From the NCBI RefSeq assembly GCF_013266755.1, contig NZ_JABRWJ010000001.1, positions 558,001-622,000 on the forward strand: 64,000 bases of DNA, written 5' to 3'. Below the pieces are notes generated by a model. That model was not told the origin of the DNA, searched no databases, and was given only the letters and a program-made list of their open reading frames with translations. Every line of letters starts with the position of its first letter. Positions within the stretch are counted from its first letter, which is position 1. The DNA is from Pseudaquabacterium terrae (GTDB lineage: Bacteria; Pseudomonadota; Gammaproteobacteria; Burkholderiales; Burkholderiaceae_C). Position numbers and translations under genes: made by a program. Shown in pieces: positions 8,544-20,180 of this stretch.

Positions 8544-8558
8544 TGGCACGGGTGTTGC
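8544..8558 (+). promoter_or_regulatory. Sigma-54 promoter of the aceE operon
   Basis: TGGCACG-GGTG-TTGC matches the sigma-54 (RpoN) -24/-12 consensus TGGCACG-N4-TTGC at every core position, with the invariant GG and GC correctly spaced. It lies 60 bp upstream of the aceE ATG, which would give a leader of roughly 45-50 nt. Sigma-54 promoters need an AAA+ activator. An NtrC-type activator is encoded at 60892-62274, but nothing links it to this site. Confidence 0.75.
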
Positions 8559-8617
8559 GAAACATCCCCGCCAGCCGCATCGCCAGATGCGCGACAAGAC
8601 GACCACAGGAGACATGC

Positions 8618-11281
8618 ATGGGCGACCTCGACCCCACCGAAACGGGCGAATGGATCGACGCACTGAGCGCCGTTCATCAGCACCGCGGCGGTGAACGCAG
8701 CAACTACCTCATCAACCGCCTGGTCGACCAGGGCCGGCGCGATGGCGTGTACGTGCCGCGCTCGCTGACCACCGCCTACTGCAACACCATCCCGCCGGAG
8801 CGCGAGGACAAGAGCAGCGGCGACCGCGCGATCGAACATCGCCTGCGCTCGATCATTCGCTGGAACGCGATGGCGATCATCCTGCGCGCCAACAAGGACT
8901 CGTCGGAGCTCGGTGGCCACATCGCCAGCTTCCAATCGGCGGCCACGCTCTACGACATCGGCTTCGGCCACTTCTGGCACGCGCCCACCGACACGCACGG
9001 CGGCGACCTGCTGTTCATCCAGGGCCACAGCGCGCCGGGCATCTATGCGCGTGCCTTCCTCGAAGGCCGGCTCAGCGAAGCGCAGCTGCTGAACTACCGC
9101 CAGGAGACCGACGGCCAGGGCATCTCGTCGTACCCGCACCCCTGGCTGATGCCGGACTTCTGGCAGTTCCCGACCGTCTCGATGGGGCTCGGTCCGCTGA
9201 TGGCGATCTACCAGGCGCGCTTCCTGAAGTACCTGCACGGCCGCGGCCTGGCCGACACGGCCAAGCGCAAGGTCTGGGCCTTCATGGGCGACGGCGAGAT
9301 GGACGAGCCCGAATCGCTGGGCGCCATCTCGCTGGCCGGCCGCGAGAGCCTGGACAACCTGGTCTTCGTCATCAACTGCAACCTGCAGCGCCTGGATGGC
9401 CCCGTGCGCGGCAACGGCAAGATCGTGCAGGAGCTCGAGAGCGTGTTCCGCGGTGCCGGCTGGAACGTCATCAAGGTCTTGTGGGGCAGCGGCTGGGACG
9501 AGCTGCTGGCGCGCGACAAGAGCGGCAAGCTGCTGCAGCGCATGGAAGAGTGCGTCGACGGCGAGTACCAGGATTTCAAGAGCAAGAGCGGCGCCTACGT
9601 GCGCGAGCACTTCTTCGGCAAGTACGACGAGACCCGCGCCCTGGTCGCCGACATGAGCGACGACCAGATCTGGGGCCTGACGCGCGGCGGGCACGACCCG
9701 GTGAAGGTGTTCGCGGCCTATGCCGCCGCGGTGAAGCACACCGGGCAGCCGACGCTGATCCTGCCGAAGACGGTCAAGGGTTACGGCATGGGCGAATCGG
9801 GCGAAGGCCAGATGATTGCCCACCAGGCCAAGAAGATGACGCAGGACGCGCTGCGCGGCTTCCGCGACCGCTTCCAGATCCCCGTGTCCGACGACGAGCT
9901 GGCCAGCGTGCCCTTCGTCAAGCCGGCCGAAGACAGCCCGGAGATGAAGTACTTGCGCGAGCGGCGCGCGTCTTTGGGGGGTTATCTGCCGCAGCGCCGG
10001 CGCAAATCCGCATCGCTGGAGATTCCGCCGCTGGCCAGCTTCCAGCGCCTGCTGGACAGCAGCGGCGAGCGTGAGATCTCCACCACCATGGCCTTCGTGC
10101 AGATGCTCGGCACGCTGGTCCGGGACAAGGCCATCGGCAAGCACGTGGTGCCGATCGTGCCGGACGAGTCGCGCACCTTCGGCATGGAAGGCATGTTCCG
10201 GCAGCTCGGCATCTGGTCGTCGCTGGGGCAGCTGTACAAGCCGCAGGACGCCGACCAGCTGATGTACTACCGCGAGTCCAAGGACGGGCAGGTGCTGCAG
10301 GAGGGCATCAACGAAGGCGGCGCGATGTCGAGCTGGATCGTCGCGGCGACCTCGTACAGCACGAACAACGTGCCGATGATCCCGTTCTACATCTACTACT
10401 CGATGTTCGGGCTGCAGCGCGTGGGCGACCTGGCCTGGCTGGCCGGCGACATCCGCGCCCGCGGCTTCCTGCTCGGCGGCACCGCCGGCCGCACGACGCT
10501 GAACGGTGAAGGCCTGCAGCACGAGGACGGCCACAGCCACATCCTCGCCGGCACGATTCCGAACTGCATCAGCTACGACCCGACCTTCGCCTACGAGGTG
10601 GTCACCATCATTCGCGATGGCATGCGGCGCATGTACGCCGAGCAGGAGGACGTGTACTACTACGTCACGCTGATGAACGAGAACTACCCGCACCCCGGCA
10701 TGCCCGAGGGCAGCGAGGCGGGGATCCTGAAAGGGCTTTACCAGCTCAGCGACGGCGGCAAGACGCCGAAGAAGGGTCACCGCGTTCAGCTGATGGGCAG
10801 CGGCACCATCCTGCGCGAGGTGATGGCCGCGGCCGAACTGCTGAAGGCCGACTTCGGCATCGCGGCCGACGTGTGGAGCGCCACCAGCTACAACGAATTG
10901 CGCCGCGACGGCATGGCCGCCGAGCGCTGGAACCGGCTGCATCCGACCGAGCCGCCGCGCCCGAGTCACGTGCAGGCGTGCCTGGAAGGCCACGACGGCC
11001 CGGTGATCGCCGCCACCGACTACATGCGCAACTACGCCGACCAGGTGCGCGAGTACGTGCAGGCGGCCGGCCGCCGCTACACCGTGCTGGGCACGGACGG
11101 TTTCGGCCGCAGCGACTACCGGCGCAAGCTCCGCCGCTTCTTCGAGGTCGACCGCTGGCACGTGGCCGTGGCGGCGCTGAAGGCGCTGGCCGACGACGGC
11201 GTGATCAAGCCGGCCGTCGTGGCCGAGGCGATCACGCGTTATGGGCTCGACACCGAGCGCGCAGCCCCCTGGACGGTGTGA
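8618..11281 (+). CDS. aceE: Pyruvate dehydrogenase E1 component (homodimeric)
   Basis: Starts at ATG 8618 (MGDLDPTETGEWIDAL) with ACAGGAGA upstream; 887 residues, the usual length of gammaproteobacterial-type AceE. The thiamine-diphosphate motif is clear: GDGEMDEPESLGA through VFVINCNLQRLDGP (GDG...NCN). The active-site histidine region is GHSAPGIYARAF. AceE decarboxylates pyruvate and transfers the acetyl group to lipoyl groups of AceF. It is the first gene of an eight-gene run ending with the NADH dehydrogenase, and aceF follows after 7 bp. Expression is probably driven by the sigma-54 promoter at 8544. Confidence 0.97.
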   Translation: MGDLDPTETGEWIDALSAVHQHRGGERSNYLINRLVDQGRRDGVYVPRSLTTAYCNTIPPEREDKSSGDRAIEHRLRSIIRWNAMAIILRANKDSSELGGHIASFQSAATLYDIGFGHFWHAPTDTHGGDLLFIQGHSAPGIYARAFLEGRLSEAQLLNYRQETDGQGISSYPHPWLMPDFWQFPTVSMGLGPLMAIYQARFLKYLHGRGLADTAKRKVWAFMGDGEMDEPESLGAISLAGRESLDNLVFVINCNLQRLDGPVRGNGKIVQELESVFRGAGWNVIKVLWGSGWDELLARDKSGKLLQRMEECVDGEYQDFKSKSGAYVREHFFGKYDETRALVADMSDDQIWGLTRGGHDPVKVFAAYAAAVKHTGQPTLILPKTVKGYGMGESGEGQMIAHQAKKMTQDALRGFRDRFQIPVSDDELASVPFVKPAEDSPEMKYLRERRASLGGYLPQRRRKSASLEIPPLASFQRLLDSSGEREISTTMAFVQMLGTLVRDKAIGKHVVPIVPDESRTFGMEGMFRQLGIWSSLGQLYKPQDADQLMYYRESKDGQVLQEGINEGGAMSSWIVAATSYSTNNVPMIPFYIYYSMFGLQRVGDLAWLAGDIRARGFLLGGTAGRTTLNGEGLQHEDGHSHILAGTIPNCISYDPTFAYEVVTIIRDGMRRMYAEQEDVYYYVTLMNENYPHPGMPEGSEAGILKGLYQLSDGGKTPKKGHRVQLMGSGTILREVMAAAELLKADFGIAADVWSATSYNELRRDGMAAERWNRLHPTEPPRPSHVQACLEGHDGPVIAATDYMRNYADQVREYVQAAGRRYTVLGTDGFGRSDYRRKLRRFFEVDRWHVAVAALKALADDGVIKPAVVAEAITRYGLDTERAAPWTV

Positions 11282-11288
11282 GGCACCC

Positions 11289-12881
11289 ATGAGCAACATC
11301 GACATTCAAGTGCCCGACATCGGCGACTTCAGCGACGTGCCGGTGATCGAGATCTTCGTCAAGGTCGGCGACGTCGTGAAGGCCGAGGACCCGCTGGTCT
11401 CGCTGGAGTCCGACAAGGCGACGATGGACGTGCCGGCGCCGCGCGGCGGCACCGTGCGTTCCATCGCGGTGAAGGTCGGCGACAAGGTCAGCCAGGGCAC
11501 GGTGATCATGGCCTTCGACAACGGCGTGGCGGCAGGCCCGGCAGCGCCTGCCGCGGCCGCCAAGCCCAGCGTCAGCGCCCCGCCCTCGCCCGTCAACGCG
11601 CCGACCGGCCTGGCCGAGGTGCGCGTGCCCGACATCGGCGACTTCAAGGACGTGCCGGTGATCGAGATCTTCGTCAAGGTCGGCGATGCGGTGAAGGCCG
11701 AGGACCCGCTGGTCTCGCTGGAGTCCGACAAAGCGACGATGGACGTGCCGGCGCCGCTGTCGGGTGTCGTCAAGGCGATTCAGATCCAGGTCGGCGACAA
11801 GGTCAGCGAAGGCTCGGTGATCCTGACGCTGGCCACCGGTGATGCCACGGCGGCCACGGCGGCTGCGCCTGCCGCGGCCCCCACCGCCGCGGCTGCGCCT
11901 GCCGCTGCCGCAACGATTGGCCATGTGGGCAGCGGCGTCGACGAGGCTGCGTTCGCACTGGCCTACGCCGGCCCCGCAGTGCGCAAGCTGGCGCGTGAAA
12001 TGAGCGTCAATCTCGGGCAGATCAAGGGCAGCGGTGCGCACGGCCGCATCGTGCGTGAAGACGTGCTGGCGTTCGCCAAGGGCGGCGCTTCAGCGCCCGC
12101 CCCGGCGGCAGCCAAGCCGGCTTCCGCCCCGGCCGGCGGCGCCGGACTCGACCTGCTGCCGTGGCCGAAGGTCGACTTCGCCAAGTTCGGCCCGGTCGAG
12201 CGCAAGGAGCTGTCGCGCATCAAGAAGATCTCGGCCGCCAACCTGCACCGCAACTGGGTGGTGATTCCGCATGTCACGACGCACGACGAGGCCGACATCA
12301 CCGACCTCGAGGCCTTCCGCGTGCAGATGAACAAGGAGCTGGAGAAGTCGGGCGTCAAGATCAGCATGCTGCCCTTCATGATGAAGGCGGCGGTGGCGGC
12401 GCTGAAGAAGTTCCCCGAGTTCAACGCCAGCCTGGATGGTGACGCGCTGGTGCTGAAGAACTACTGGCACATCGGCTTCGCCGCCGACACGCCCAACGGC
12501 CTGATGGTGCCGGTGATCCGCGATGTCGACAAGAAAACCGTGCCCGACATCGCCAAGGAGATGGGCGAGCTGGCCAAGCTGGCGCGCGACGGCAAGCTGA
12601 AGCCCGACCAGATGCAGGGCGGCACGTTCACGATCTCGTCGCTGGGCGGCATCGGCGGCATCTACTTCACGCCGATCATCAATGCGCCCGAGGTCTCGAT
12701 CATGGGCGTGTGCAAGAGCTACTGGAAGCAGGTGTCCAGCGACGGCAAGCAGTACCAGTCGCGCCTGATCCTGCCGCTGTCGCTGTCCTGGGACCACCGG
12801 GTGATCGACGGTGCCGCGGCCGCTCGCTTCAACGTCCATTTCGCCAGCGTGCTCGCCGATCTGCGGCGCGTGCTGTTCTGA
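11289..12881 (+). CDS. aceF: Dihydrolipoamide acetyltransferase (PDH E2)
   Basis: 530 residues from ATG 11289. The order is two N-terminal lipoyl domains, each with the lipoylation lysine in ESDKATMDVPAP (residues ~45 and ~150), joined and followed by Ala/Pro linkers. Next comes a peripheral-subunit-binding domain (AGPAVRKLAREMSVNLGQIKGSG) near residue 225. The catalytic acetyltransferase domain follows, with the active-site SLSWDHRVIDGAAAARF near the end. It forms the core of the PDH complex and passes acetyl groups to CoA. The two lipoyl domains are almost identical even at DNA level (11310-11441 and 11625-11756), which implies recent duplication or gene conversion. Confidence 0.97.
   Translation: MSNIDIQVPDIGDFSDVPVIEIFVKVGDVVKAEDPLVSLESDKATMDVPAPRGGTVRSIAVKVGDKVSQGTVIMAFDNGVAAGPAAPAAAAKPSVSAPPSPVNAPTGLAEVRVPDIGDFKDVPVIEIFVKVGDAVKAEDPLVSLESDKATMDVPAPLSGVVKAIQIQVGDKVSEGSVILTLATGDATAATAAAPAAAPTAAAAPAAAATIGHVGSGVDEAAFALAYAGPAVRKLAREMSVNLGQIKGSGAHGRIVREDVLAFAKGGASAPAPAAAKPASAPAGGAGLDLLPWPKVDFAKFGPVERKELSRIKKISAANLHRNWVVIPHVTTHDEADITDLEAFRVQMNKELEKSGVKISMLPFMMKAAVAALKKFPEFNASLDGDALVLKNYWHIGFAADTPNGLMVPVIRDVDKKTVPDIAKEMGELAKLARDGKLKPDQMQGGTFTISSLGGIGGIYFTPIINAPEVSIMGVCKSYWKQVSSDGKQYQSRLILPLSLSWDHRVIDGAAAARFNVHFASVLADLRRVLF
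11310..11441 (+). repeat. Direct DNA repeat, copy 1 (first lipoyl domain of aceF)
   Basis: These 132 bp differ from 11625-11756 at only six positions by direct comparison (about 95% identity). The match covers codon third positions as well as the protein. It encodes the first lipoyl domain. Confidence 0.9.
11625..11756 (+). repeat. Direct DNA repeat, copy 2 (second lipoyl domain of aceF)
   Basis: Partner of 11310-11441, in the same orientation, 315 bp apart centre to centre. The third lipoyl domain, in lpdA at 12900, is clearly more diverged, so the similarity is specific to the two aceF copies. Confidence 0.9.
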
Positions 12882-12899
12882 ACCCCGAGGTCGCACGAC

Positions 12900-14660
12900 A
12901 TGACGCAATTGATCGAAGTGAAGGTCCCCGACATCGGCGACTTCAAGGATGTCGCGATCATCGAGCTGATGGTCAAGCCGGGCGAGGTGATCGCCGTCGA
13001 GACCGGCCTGATCATGGTCGAGTCCGACAAGGCCTCGATGGAGATTCCGTCGACGCACGCCGGCACCGTGAAGGCGCTGAAGGTCAAGCTAGGCGACAAG
13101 GTCAGCGAAGGCTCGGTGATCCTGGTGATCGAAGCGGCGGGTGCCGCGGCGGCTGCGCCGAGCCCGGCGCCGGCCCCCGCCGCAGCCGCATCAGCACCTG
13201 CTGCGGCCCTGCCCGCCCCGGCTGCCGGCAGCTACACCGGCAAGGCCGATGTCGAGTGCGAGGTGCTGGTGCTCGGCGCCGGCCCGGGCGGCTATTCGGC
13301 CGCCTTTCGCAGCGCCGACCTCGGCATGAAGACCGTGCTGGTCGAGCGTTATGCCACGCTCGGTGGCGTCTGCCTGAACGTCGGCTGCATCCCGTCGAAG
13401 GCGCTGCTGCACACCGCGGCAGTGATGGACGAGGTCAAGTCCCTCGGCCACCACGGCATCAAGTACGCGGCGCCGGAAGTCGACATCGACGGGCTGCGCG
13501 GCTTCAAGGACGGCGTCGTGAAGAAGCTCACCGGCGGCCTGGCCGGCATGGCCAAGGCGCGCAAGGTGGAGGTGCTCACGGGCGTCGGCAGCTTCGTCGA
13601 CCCGCATCACCTCGAGGTGCTGGCGAGCGACGGCAGCAAGCGCATCGTGAAGTTCGCGAGGGCCATCATCGCCGCCGGTTCGCAGGCGGTGAAGCTGCCC
13701 TTCATGCCCGACGATGAACGGGTTGTCGACTCCACCGGCGCGCTGCTGCTCAAGAGCATCCCGAAGCGCATGCTGGTGGTCGGCGGCGGCATCATCGGCC
13801 TGGAGATGGCCACCGTCTATTCGACGCTGGGCACGCGCGTCGACGTGGTCGAGATGCTCGATGGCCTGATGCAAGGCGCCGACCGCGACCTGGTCAAGGT
13901 GTGGGAGAAGGTCAACGCGCCGCGCTTCGACAAGGTGATGCTGAAGACCAAGACCGTCGGCGCGAAGGCGACGAAGTTCGGCATCGAGGTCAGCTTCGAA
14001 GGGGACAAGGCGCCGAAGGAAGCGCAGTTCTACGACCTGGTGCTGGTGGCGGTCGGCCGCAGCCCGAACGGCAAGAAGATCGCCGCCGACAAGGCCGGCG
14101 TGATCGTCACCGAGCGCGGCTTCATCGAGGTCGACCGGCAGATGCGCACCAACGTGCCGCACATCTTCGCCATCGGCGACATCGTCGGCCAGCCGATGCT
14201 GGCGCACAAGGCGGTGCACGAAGCGCACGTGGCGGCCGAGGTGGCGCATGGCGAAGCGGCCTTCTTCGACGCGCGGCAGATCCCGTCGGTGGCCTACACC
14301 GACCCCGAGGTGGCCTGGGCCGGCAAGACCGAGGAGCAGTGCAAGGCCGAGGGGCTGAAGGTCGGCAAGGCGGTGTTCCCCTGGGCCGCGTCGGGGCGCG
14401 CCATCGCCAATGGCCGCGACGAAGGCTTCACCAAGCTGCTGTTCGACGAGGCCACGCAGCGCATCGTCGGCGGCGGCATCGTCGGCACGCACGCCGGCGA
14501 CCTGATCGGCGAGGTGTGCCTGGCGATCGAGATGGGCTGCGAGCCGGCCGACATCGGCAAGACCATCCACCCGCACCCGACGCTGGGCGAATCGATCGGC
14601 ATGGCCGCCGAGGTCTTCGCGGGCCATTGCACCGACCTGCCGCCGCAGAAGAAGAAGTAA
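12900..14660 (+). CDS. lpdA: Dihydrolipoamide dehydrogenase with N-terminal lipoyl domain (PDH E3)
   Basis: 586 residues, about 110 longer than plain E3. Residues 1-85 are a lipoyl domain (lysine in ESDKASMEIPST) and an Ala/Pro linker follows. The flavoprotein begins near residue 117: CEVLVLGAGPGGYSAAF for FAD, then the redox disulfide GGVCLNVGCIPSKALL. NAD binding is at MLVVGGGIIGLEMA, a second FAD contact at HIFAIGDIVG, and the catalytic His-Glu pair at HPHPTLGE. It reoxidises dihydrolipoamide of AceF and makes NADH. The fused lipoyl domain is typical of betaproteobacterial PDH operons. It is 18 bp downstream of aceF. Confidence 0.96.
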   Translation: MTQLIEVKVPDIGDFKDVAIIELMVKPGEVIAVETGLIMVESDKASMEIPSTHAGTVKALKVKLGDKVSEGSVILVIEAAGAAAAAPSPAPAPAAAASAPAAALPAPAAGSYTGKADVECEVLVLGAGPGGYSAAFRSADLGMKTVLVERYATLGGVCLNVGCIPSKALLHTAAVMDEVKSLGHHGIKYAAPEVDIDGLRGFKDGVVKKLTGGLAGMAKARKVEVLTGVGSFVDPHHLEVLASDGSKRIVKFARAIIAAGSQAVKLPFMPDDERVVDSTGALLLKSIPKRMLVVGGGIIGLEMATVYSTLGTRVDVVEMLDGLMQGADRDLVKVWEKVNAPRFDKVMLKTKTVGAKATKFGIEVSFEGDKAPKEAQFYDLVLVAVGRSPNGKKIAADKAGVIVTERGFIEVDRQMRTNVPHIFAIGDIVGQPMLAHKAVHEAHVAAEVAHGEAAFFDARQIPSVAYTDPEVAWAGKTEEQCKAEGLKVGKAVFPWAASGRAIANGRDEGFTKLLFDEATQRIVGGGIVGTHAGDLIGEVCLAIEMGCEPADIGKTIHPHPTLGESIGMAAEVFAGHCTDLPPQKKK

Positions 14661-14671
14661 GGCGGCGCACC

Positions 14672-15484
14672 GTGGCACTCAACCTGGCCTTCGAGACGGT
14701 CGGCAGCGGGCCGCCGCTGCTGGTGCTGCATGGGCTGTTCGGCTCCGGCAGCAACTGGCGCAGCATCGCCCGCCACCTGGCTGCGACCCACACCGTGCAC
14801 AGCGTGGACCTGCGCAACCACGGCTCGTCGCCCTGGGCCGACACGATGGGCTACGGCGAGATGGCCGACGACGTGCTGCAGCTGATGGATCGCCTGGGTC
14901 TGATAGCGCCGATGGTGCTCGGCCACAGCATGGGCGGCAAGGTGGCGATGGCACTGGCGCTGCGGCAGCCGCAGCGCGTCGGCGGCCTGGTGGTCGTCGA
15001 CATCGCGCCGGTCTCGTATGCCGACACGCTGACGCCGTTCGCGCTGGCGATGAGCGGCGCCGACGTGATGGCCACAGCAAGCTTGGCCGAGGTGCAGCGG
15101 CGGCTGCAGCAGGCCGTTCCGGACCCCGGCGTCGTGCCCTTCCTGATGCAGAACCTGGTGCGGCACAACAACCACTTCGACTGGCGCATCAACCTGGTGG
15201 GCATCTGCGCGGCGATGCCGCAGCTGTGCAGCTTTCCGGGCGAGTTGCTGGGCGCGCGTTTCGAGCGGCCGCTGACGGTGATCGCCGGCGCGCATTCCGA
15301 CTATGTCGCGCCATCCGACGGCTCGCGCTTCGCACCGATGTTTACGCAGGTGCAGGTCGAGGTCATCGCCGACGCCGGCCACTGGGTGCACGCGGACCAG
15401 CCCGCGGCCTTCCTGGCGCGCGTGAAGCAGGCCCTGAAGTCACCCGCAGCGGCCCGGCGCGCGCCGGCGGCCAGCATCACCTGA
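14672..15484 (+). CDS. Alpha/beta-hydrolase (YbfF-like esterase)
   Basis: 270 residues from GTG 14672, 11 bp after lpdA. The fold signature is complete: HGLFGSGSNW (oxyanion region), the nucleophile elbow GHSMGG near residue 92, an acid residue around GAHSDYV, and the catalytic histidine in DAGHWVHADQP. VDLRNHGSSPW is typical of YbfF-type acyl-CoA/ester hydrolases. Its place inside the PDH-malic-enzyme operon suggests acyl-thioester or ester housekeeping, but the true substrate is unknown. There is no signal peptide. Confidence 0.88.
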   Translation: MALNLAFETVGSGPPLLVLHGLFGSGSNWRSIARHLAATHTVHSVDLRNHGSSPWADTMGYGEMADDVLQLMDRLGLIAPMVLGHSMGGKVAMALALRQPQRVGGLVVVDIAPVSYADTLTPFALAMSGADVMATASLAEVQRRLQQAVPDPGVVPFLMQNLVRHNNHFDWRINLVGICAAMPQLCSFPGELLGARFERPLTVIAGAHSDYVAPSDGSRFAPMFTQVQVEVIADAGHWVHADQPAAFLARVKQALKSPAAARRAPAASIT

Positions 15485-15520
15485 ATTCCGAACGACGAGA
15501 CAAGACAAGGAGAACCGGAC

Positions 15521-17818
<2,298 letters not shown>

Positions 17819-17825
17819 GGCAGCG

Positions 17826-18764
17826 ATGAGCGATCTCAACACCACCGCACAGCGCGGTGCGCTGAAGACTGCGCGCATCCCCATCAAGGTGGAGGTGGCG
17901 CCCGCCTTGCCCAAGCCCGGGTGGATCCGCGTGCCGCTGCCGCAGGGCGAGCGCTTCCGCGCCGTCAAGCAGCTGCTGCGCGAGGGCGGCCTGCACACCG
18001 TCTGCGAAGAAGCCTCGTGCCCGAACATAGGAGAGTGCTTCGGCAAGGGCACGGCCACCTTCATGGTGCTGGGCGACCTGTGCACGCGCCGCTGCCCGTT
18101 CTGCGACGTGGCCCATGGCCGGCCGAAGCCACCGGACCCGCTGGAGCCCCAGCACCTGGCCGACACGGTGGCGCGGCTGGGCCTGAAGTACGTCGTCATC
18201 ACCAGCGTCGACCGCGACGACCTGCGCGACGGTGGCGCGGCGCACTTCGCGGCCTGCATCCGCGCCGTGCGCGAGCGGTCGCCGGGCACGCGCATCGAAG
18301 TGCTGACGCCGGATTTCCGCGGCCGCGCGACGATCGCGCTGGACATCCTGGCGGCCGACCCGCCGGACGTGATGAACCACAACCTCGAGACCGTGCCACG
18401 GCTGTACGCGCAGGCGCGGCCCGGTGCGCTGTACGGCCATTCGCTGCAGCTGCTGCAGTCCTTCAAGCAGCGCTGCCCGCAGGTGCCGACCAAGTCCGGG
18501 CTGATGCTGGGCCTGGGCGAAACCGACGCCGAGGTGTTCGAGGTGCTGCAGGACATGCGCCTGCACGGCGTCGACATGCTGACGGTCGGCCAGTACCTGC
18601 AGCCACGGCCGGGCAACCTGAGCGTGCAGCGCTACGTCGAGCCGCCGGTGTTCGAAGCCCTCGCTGCACAAGCGCGGGCCATGGGATTTGCGCATGCGGC
18701 CTGCGGGCCGCTGGTGCGCTCGAGCTACCACGCCGACCAACAGGCCCACGCGGCCGGCGTCTGA
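17826..18764 (+). CDS. lipA: Lipoyl synthase
   Basis: 312 residues, starting 7 bp after maeB. Both iron-sulfur clusters of LipA are visible: the auxiliary cluster [12 protein letters not shown] (CX4CX5C) and the radical-SAM motif CTRRCPFC (CX3CX2C). The C-terminal serine ligand lies in RSSYHAD. LipA inserts two sulfurs into octanoyl groups on lipoyl domains. Here its clients are the lipoyl domains of AceF and LpdA encoded just upstream. No lipB is seen next to it, so octanoyl transfer must be encoded elsewhere. Confidence 0.96.
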   Translation: MSDLNTTAQRGALKTARIPIKVEVAPALPKPGWIRVPLPQGERFRAVKQLLREGGLHTVCEEASCPNIGECFGKGTATFMVLGDLCTRRCPFCDVAHGRPKPPDPLEPQHLADTVARLGLKYVVITSVDRDDLRDGGAAHFAACIRAVRERSPGTRIEVLTPDFRGRATIALDILAADPPDVMNHNLETVPRLYAQARPGALYGHSLQLLQSFKQRCPQVPTKSGLMLGLGETDAEVFEVLQDMRLHGVDMLTVGQYLQPRPGNLSVQRYVEPPVFEALAAQARAMGFAHAACGPLVRSSYHADQQAHAAGV

Positions 18765-18802
18765 ACCCTGACATCACTGCCCACATCGGAAGGAGACCCG
18801 CG

Positions 18803-20146
18803 ATGGACCACGATCCGCGACCCAAGCCCTTTTACCAGTCCCTGTATTTCCAGGTCATCACGGCGATCGTGATCGGCGTGCTGCTGGGCCATTTCTGGCC
18901 CCAGACCGGCGCGGCGATGAAGCCGCTGGGCGATGGCTTCATCAAGCTGATCAAGATGATCATCGCGCCGATCATCTTCTGCACCGTGGTGGTCGGCATT
19001 GCCGGCATGGAGGACATGAAGAAGGTCGGCAAGACCGGTGGCCTGGCGCTGCTGTACTTCGAGATCGTCAGCACCGTCGCGCTGGTGGTCGGCCTGCTGA
19101 TCATCAACATCGTCAAGCCGGGCGTCGGCATGAACATCGATGCCAGCTCGCTCGACACCAAGGGCATCGCCGCCTACACCGGCCCGGGCAAGATGGCCAG
19201 CACCACCGACTTCCTGCTCAACGTGATTCCGAGCACCGTGGTCGATGCCTTCGCCAAGGGCGAGATCCTGCAGGTGCTGCTGTTCGCGGTGATGTTCGGC
19301 TTCGCGCTGCACAAGTTCGGCGGCCGCGGCACGCTGGTGTTCGACTTCATCGAGAAGTTCTCGCACGTGCTGTTCGTGATCGTCGGCTACATCATGAAGG
19401 TGGCCCCGATCGGCGCGTTCGGCGCGATGGCCTTCACGATCGGCAAGTACGGCGTGGCCTCGCTGCTGCAGCTGGGCCAGCTGATGGCGACCTTCTACAT
19501 CACCTGCCTGCTGTTCATCTTCGTGATCCTCGGCGGCATTGCGCGCGCGCACGGCTTCTCGATCTGGAAGTTCATCAAGTACATCAAGGAAGAGCTGCTG
19601 ATCGTGCTCGGCACCTCGTCCAGCGAATCGGTGCTGCCGCGCATGATGGCCAAGCTCGAGAACCTGGGCGCCAAGAAGTCGGTGGTCGGCCTGGTGGTCC
19701 CGACGGGTTACTCGTTCAACCTCGATGGCACCTCGATCTACCTGACGATGGCCGCTGTCTTCATCGCCCAGGCCACCAACACGCCGATGTCGATCACGCA
19801 GCAGCTCACGCTGCTGCTGGTGCTGCTGCTGACCTCGAAGGGCGCGGCCGGCGTGACGGGCAGCGGCTTCATCGTGCTGGCGGCCACGCTGTCGGCGGTG
19901 GGCGACGTGCCGGTGGCCGGCCTGGCGCTGATCCTCGGCATCGACCGCTTCATGTCGGAGGCTCGCGCGCTGACCAACCTGATCGGCAACGGCGTGGCCA
20001 CCGTGGTGGTGGCGAAGTGGACCAACGACCTGGACAGCGTGCGCATGCAGCGGCTGCTGGACCAGGAGTCCGACGTGGTCGCCGAGGAGCCCGAGCAGGT
20101 GCTCGACGCGACCGAAGTGCAGATGCCCGCCCGCGCCACCCGCTGA
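18803..20146 (+). CDS. dctA: C4-dicarboxylate:cation symporter
   Basis: 447 residues from ATG 18803, with AAGGAGA upstream. It has the multi-helix layout of the dicarboxylate/amino-acid:cation symporter family. Features are [14 protein letters not shown] early, the serine-rich hairpin [26 protein letters not shown] (the sodium/substrate site) and [19 protein letters not shown] near the end. These are DctA signatures rather than those of glutamate carriers. It imports malate, succinate and fumarate, which the upstream malic enzyme can use. It lies 38 bp after lipA. Confidence 0.93.
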   Translation: MDHDPRPKPFYQSLYFQVITAIVIGVLLGHFWPQTGAAMKPLGDGFIKLIKMIIAPIIFCTVVVGIAGMEDMKKVGKTGGLALLYFEIVSTVALVVGLLIINIVKPGVGMNIDASSLDTKGIAAYTGPGKMASTTDFLLNVIPSTVVDAFAKGEILQVLLFAVMFGFALHKFGGRGTLVFDFIEKFSHVLFVIVGYIMKVAPIGAFGAMAFTIGKYGVASLLQLGQLMATFYITCLLFIFVILGGIARAHGFSIWKFIKYIKEELLIVLGTSSSESVLPRMMAKLENLGAKKSVVGLVVPTGYSFNLDGTSIYLTMAAVFIAQATNTPMSITQQLTLLLVLLLTSKGAAGVTGSGFIVLAATLSAVGDVPVAGLALILGIDRFMSEARALTNLIGNGVATVVVAKWTNDLDSVRMQRLLDQESDVVAEEPEQVLDATEVQMPARATR

Positions 20147-20180
20147 TGCCGACGCCGCCTTCGCTGACAGGAGCCGCCGC

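Noticed and set aside
8507-11305. 932-codon open frame opposite aceE
   Set aside because: Antisense shadow of aceE caused by high GC codon use; composition is His/Val/Ala/Arg-rich with no domain.
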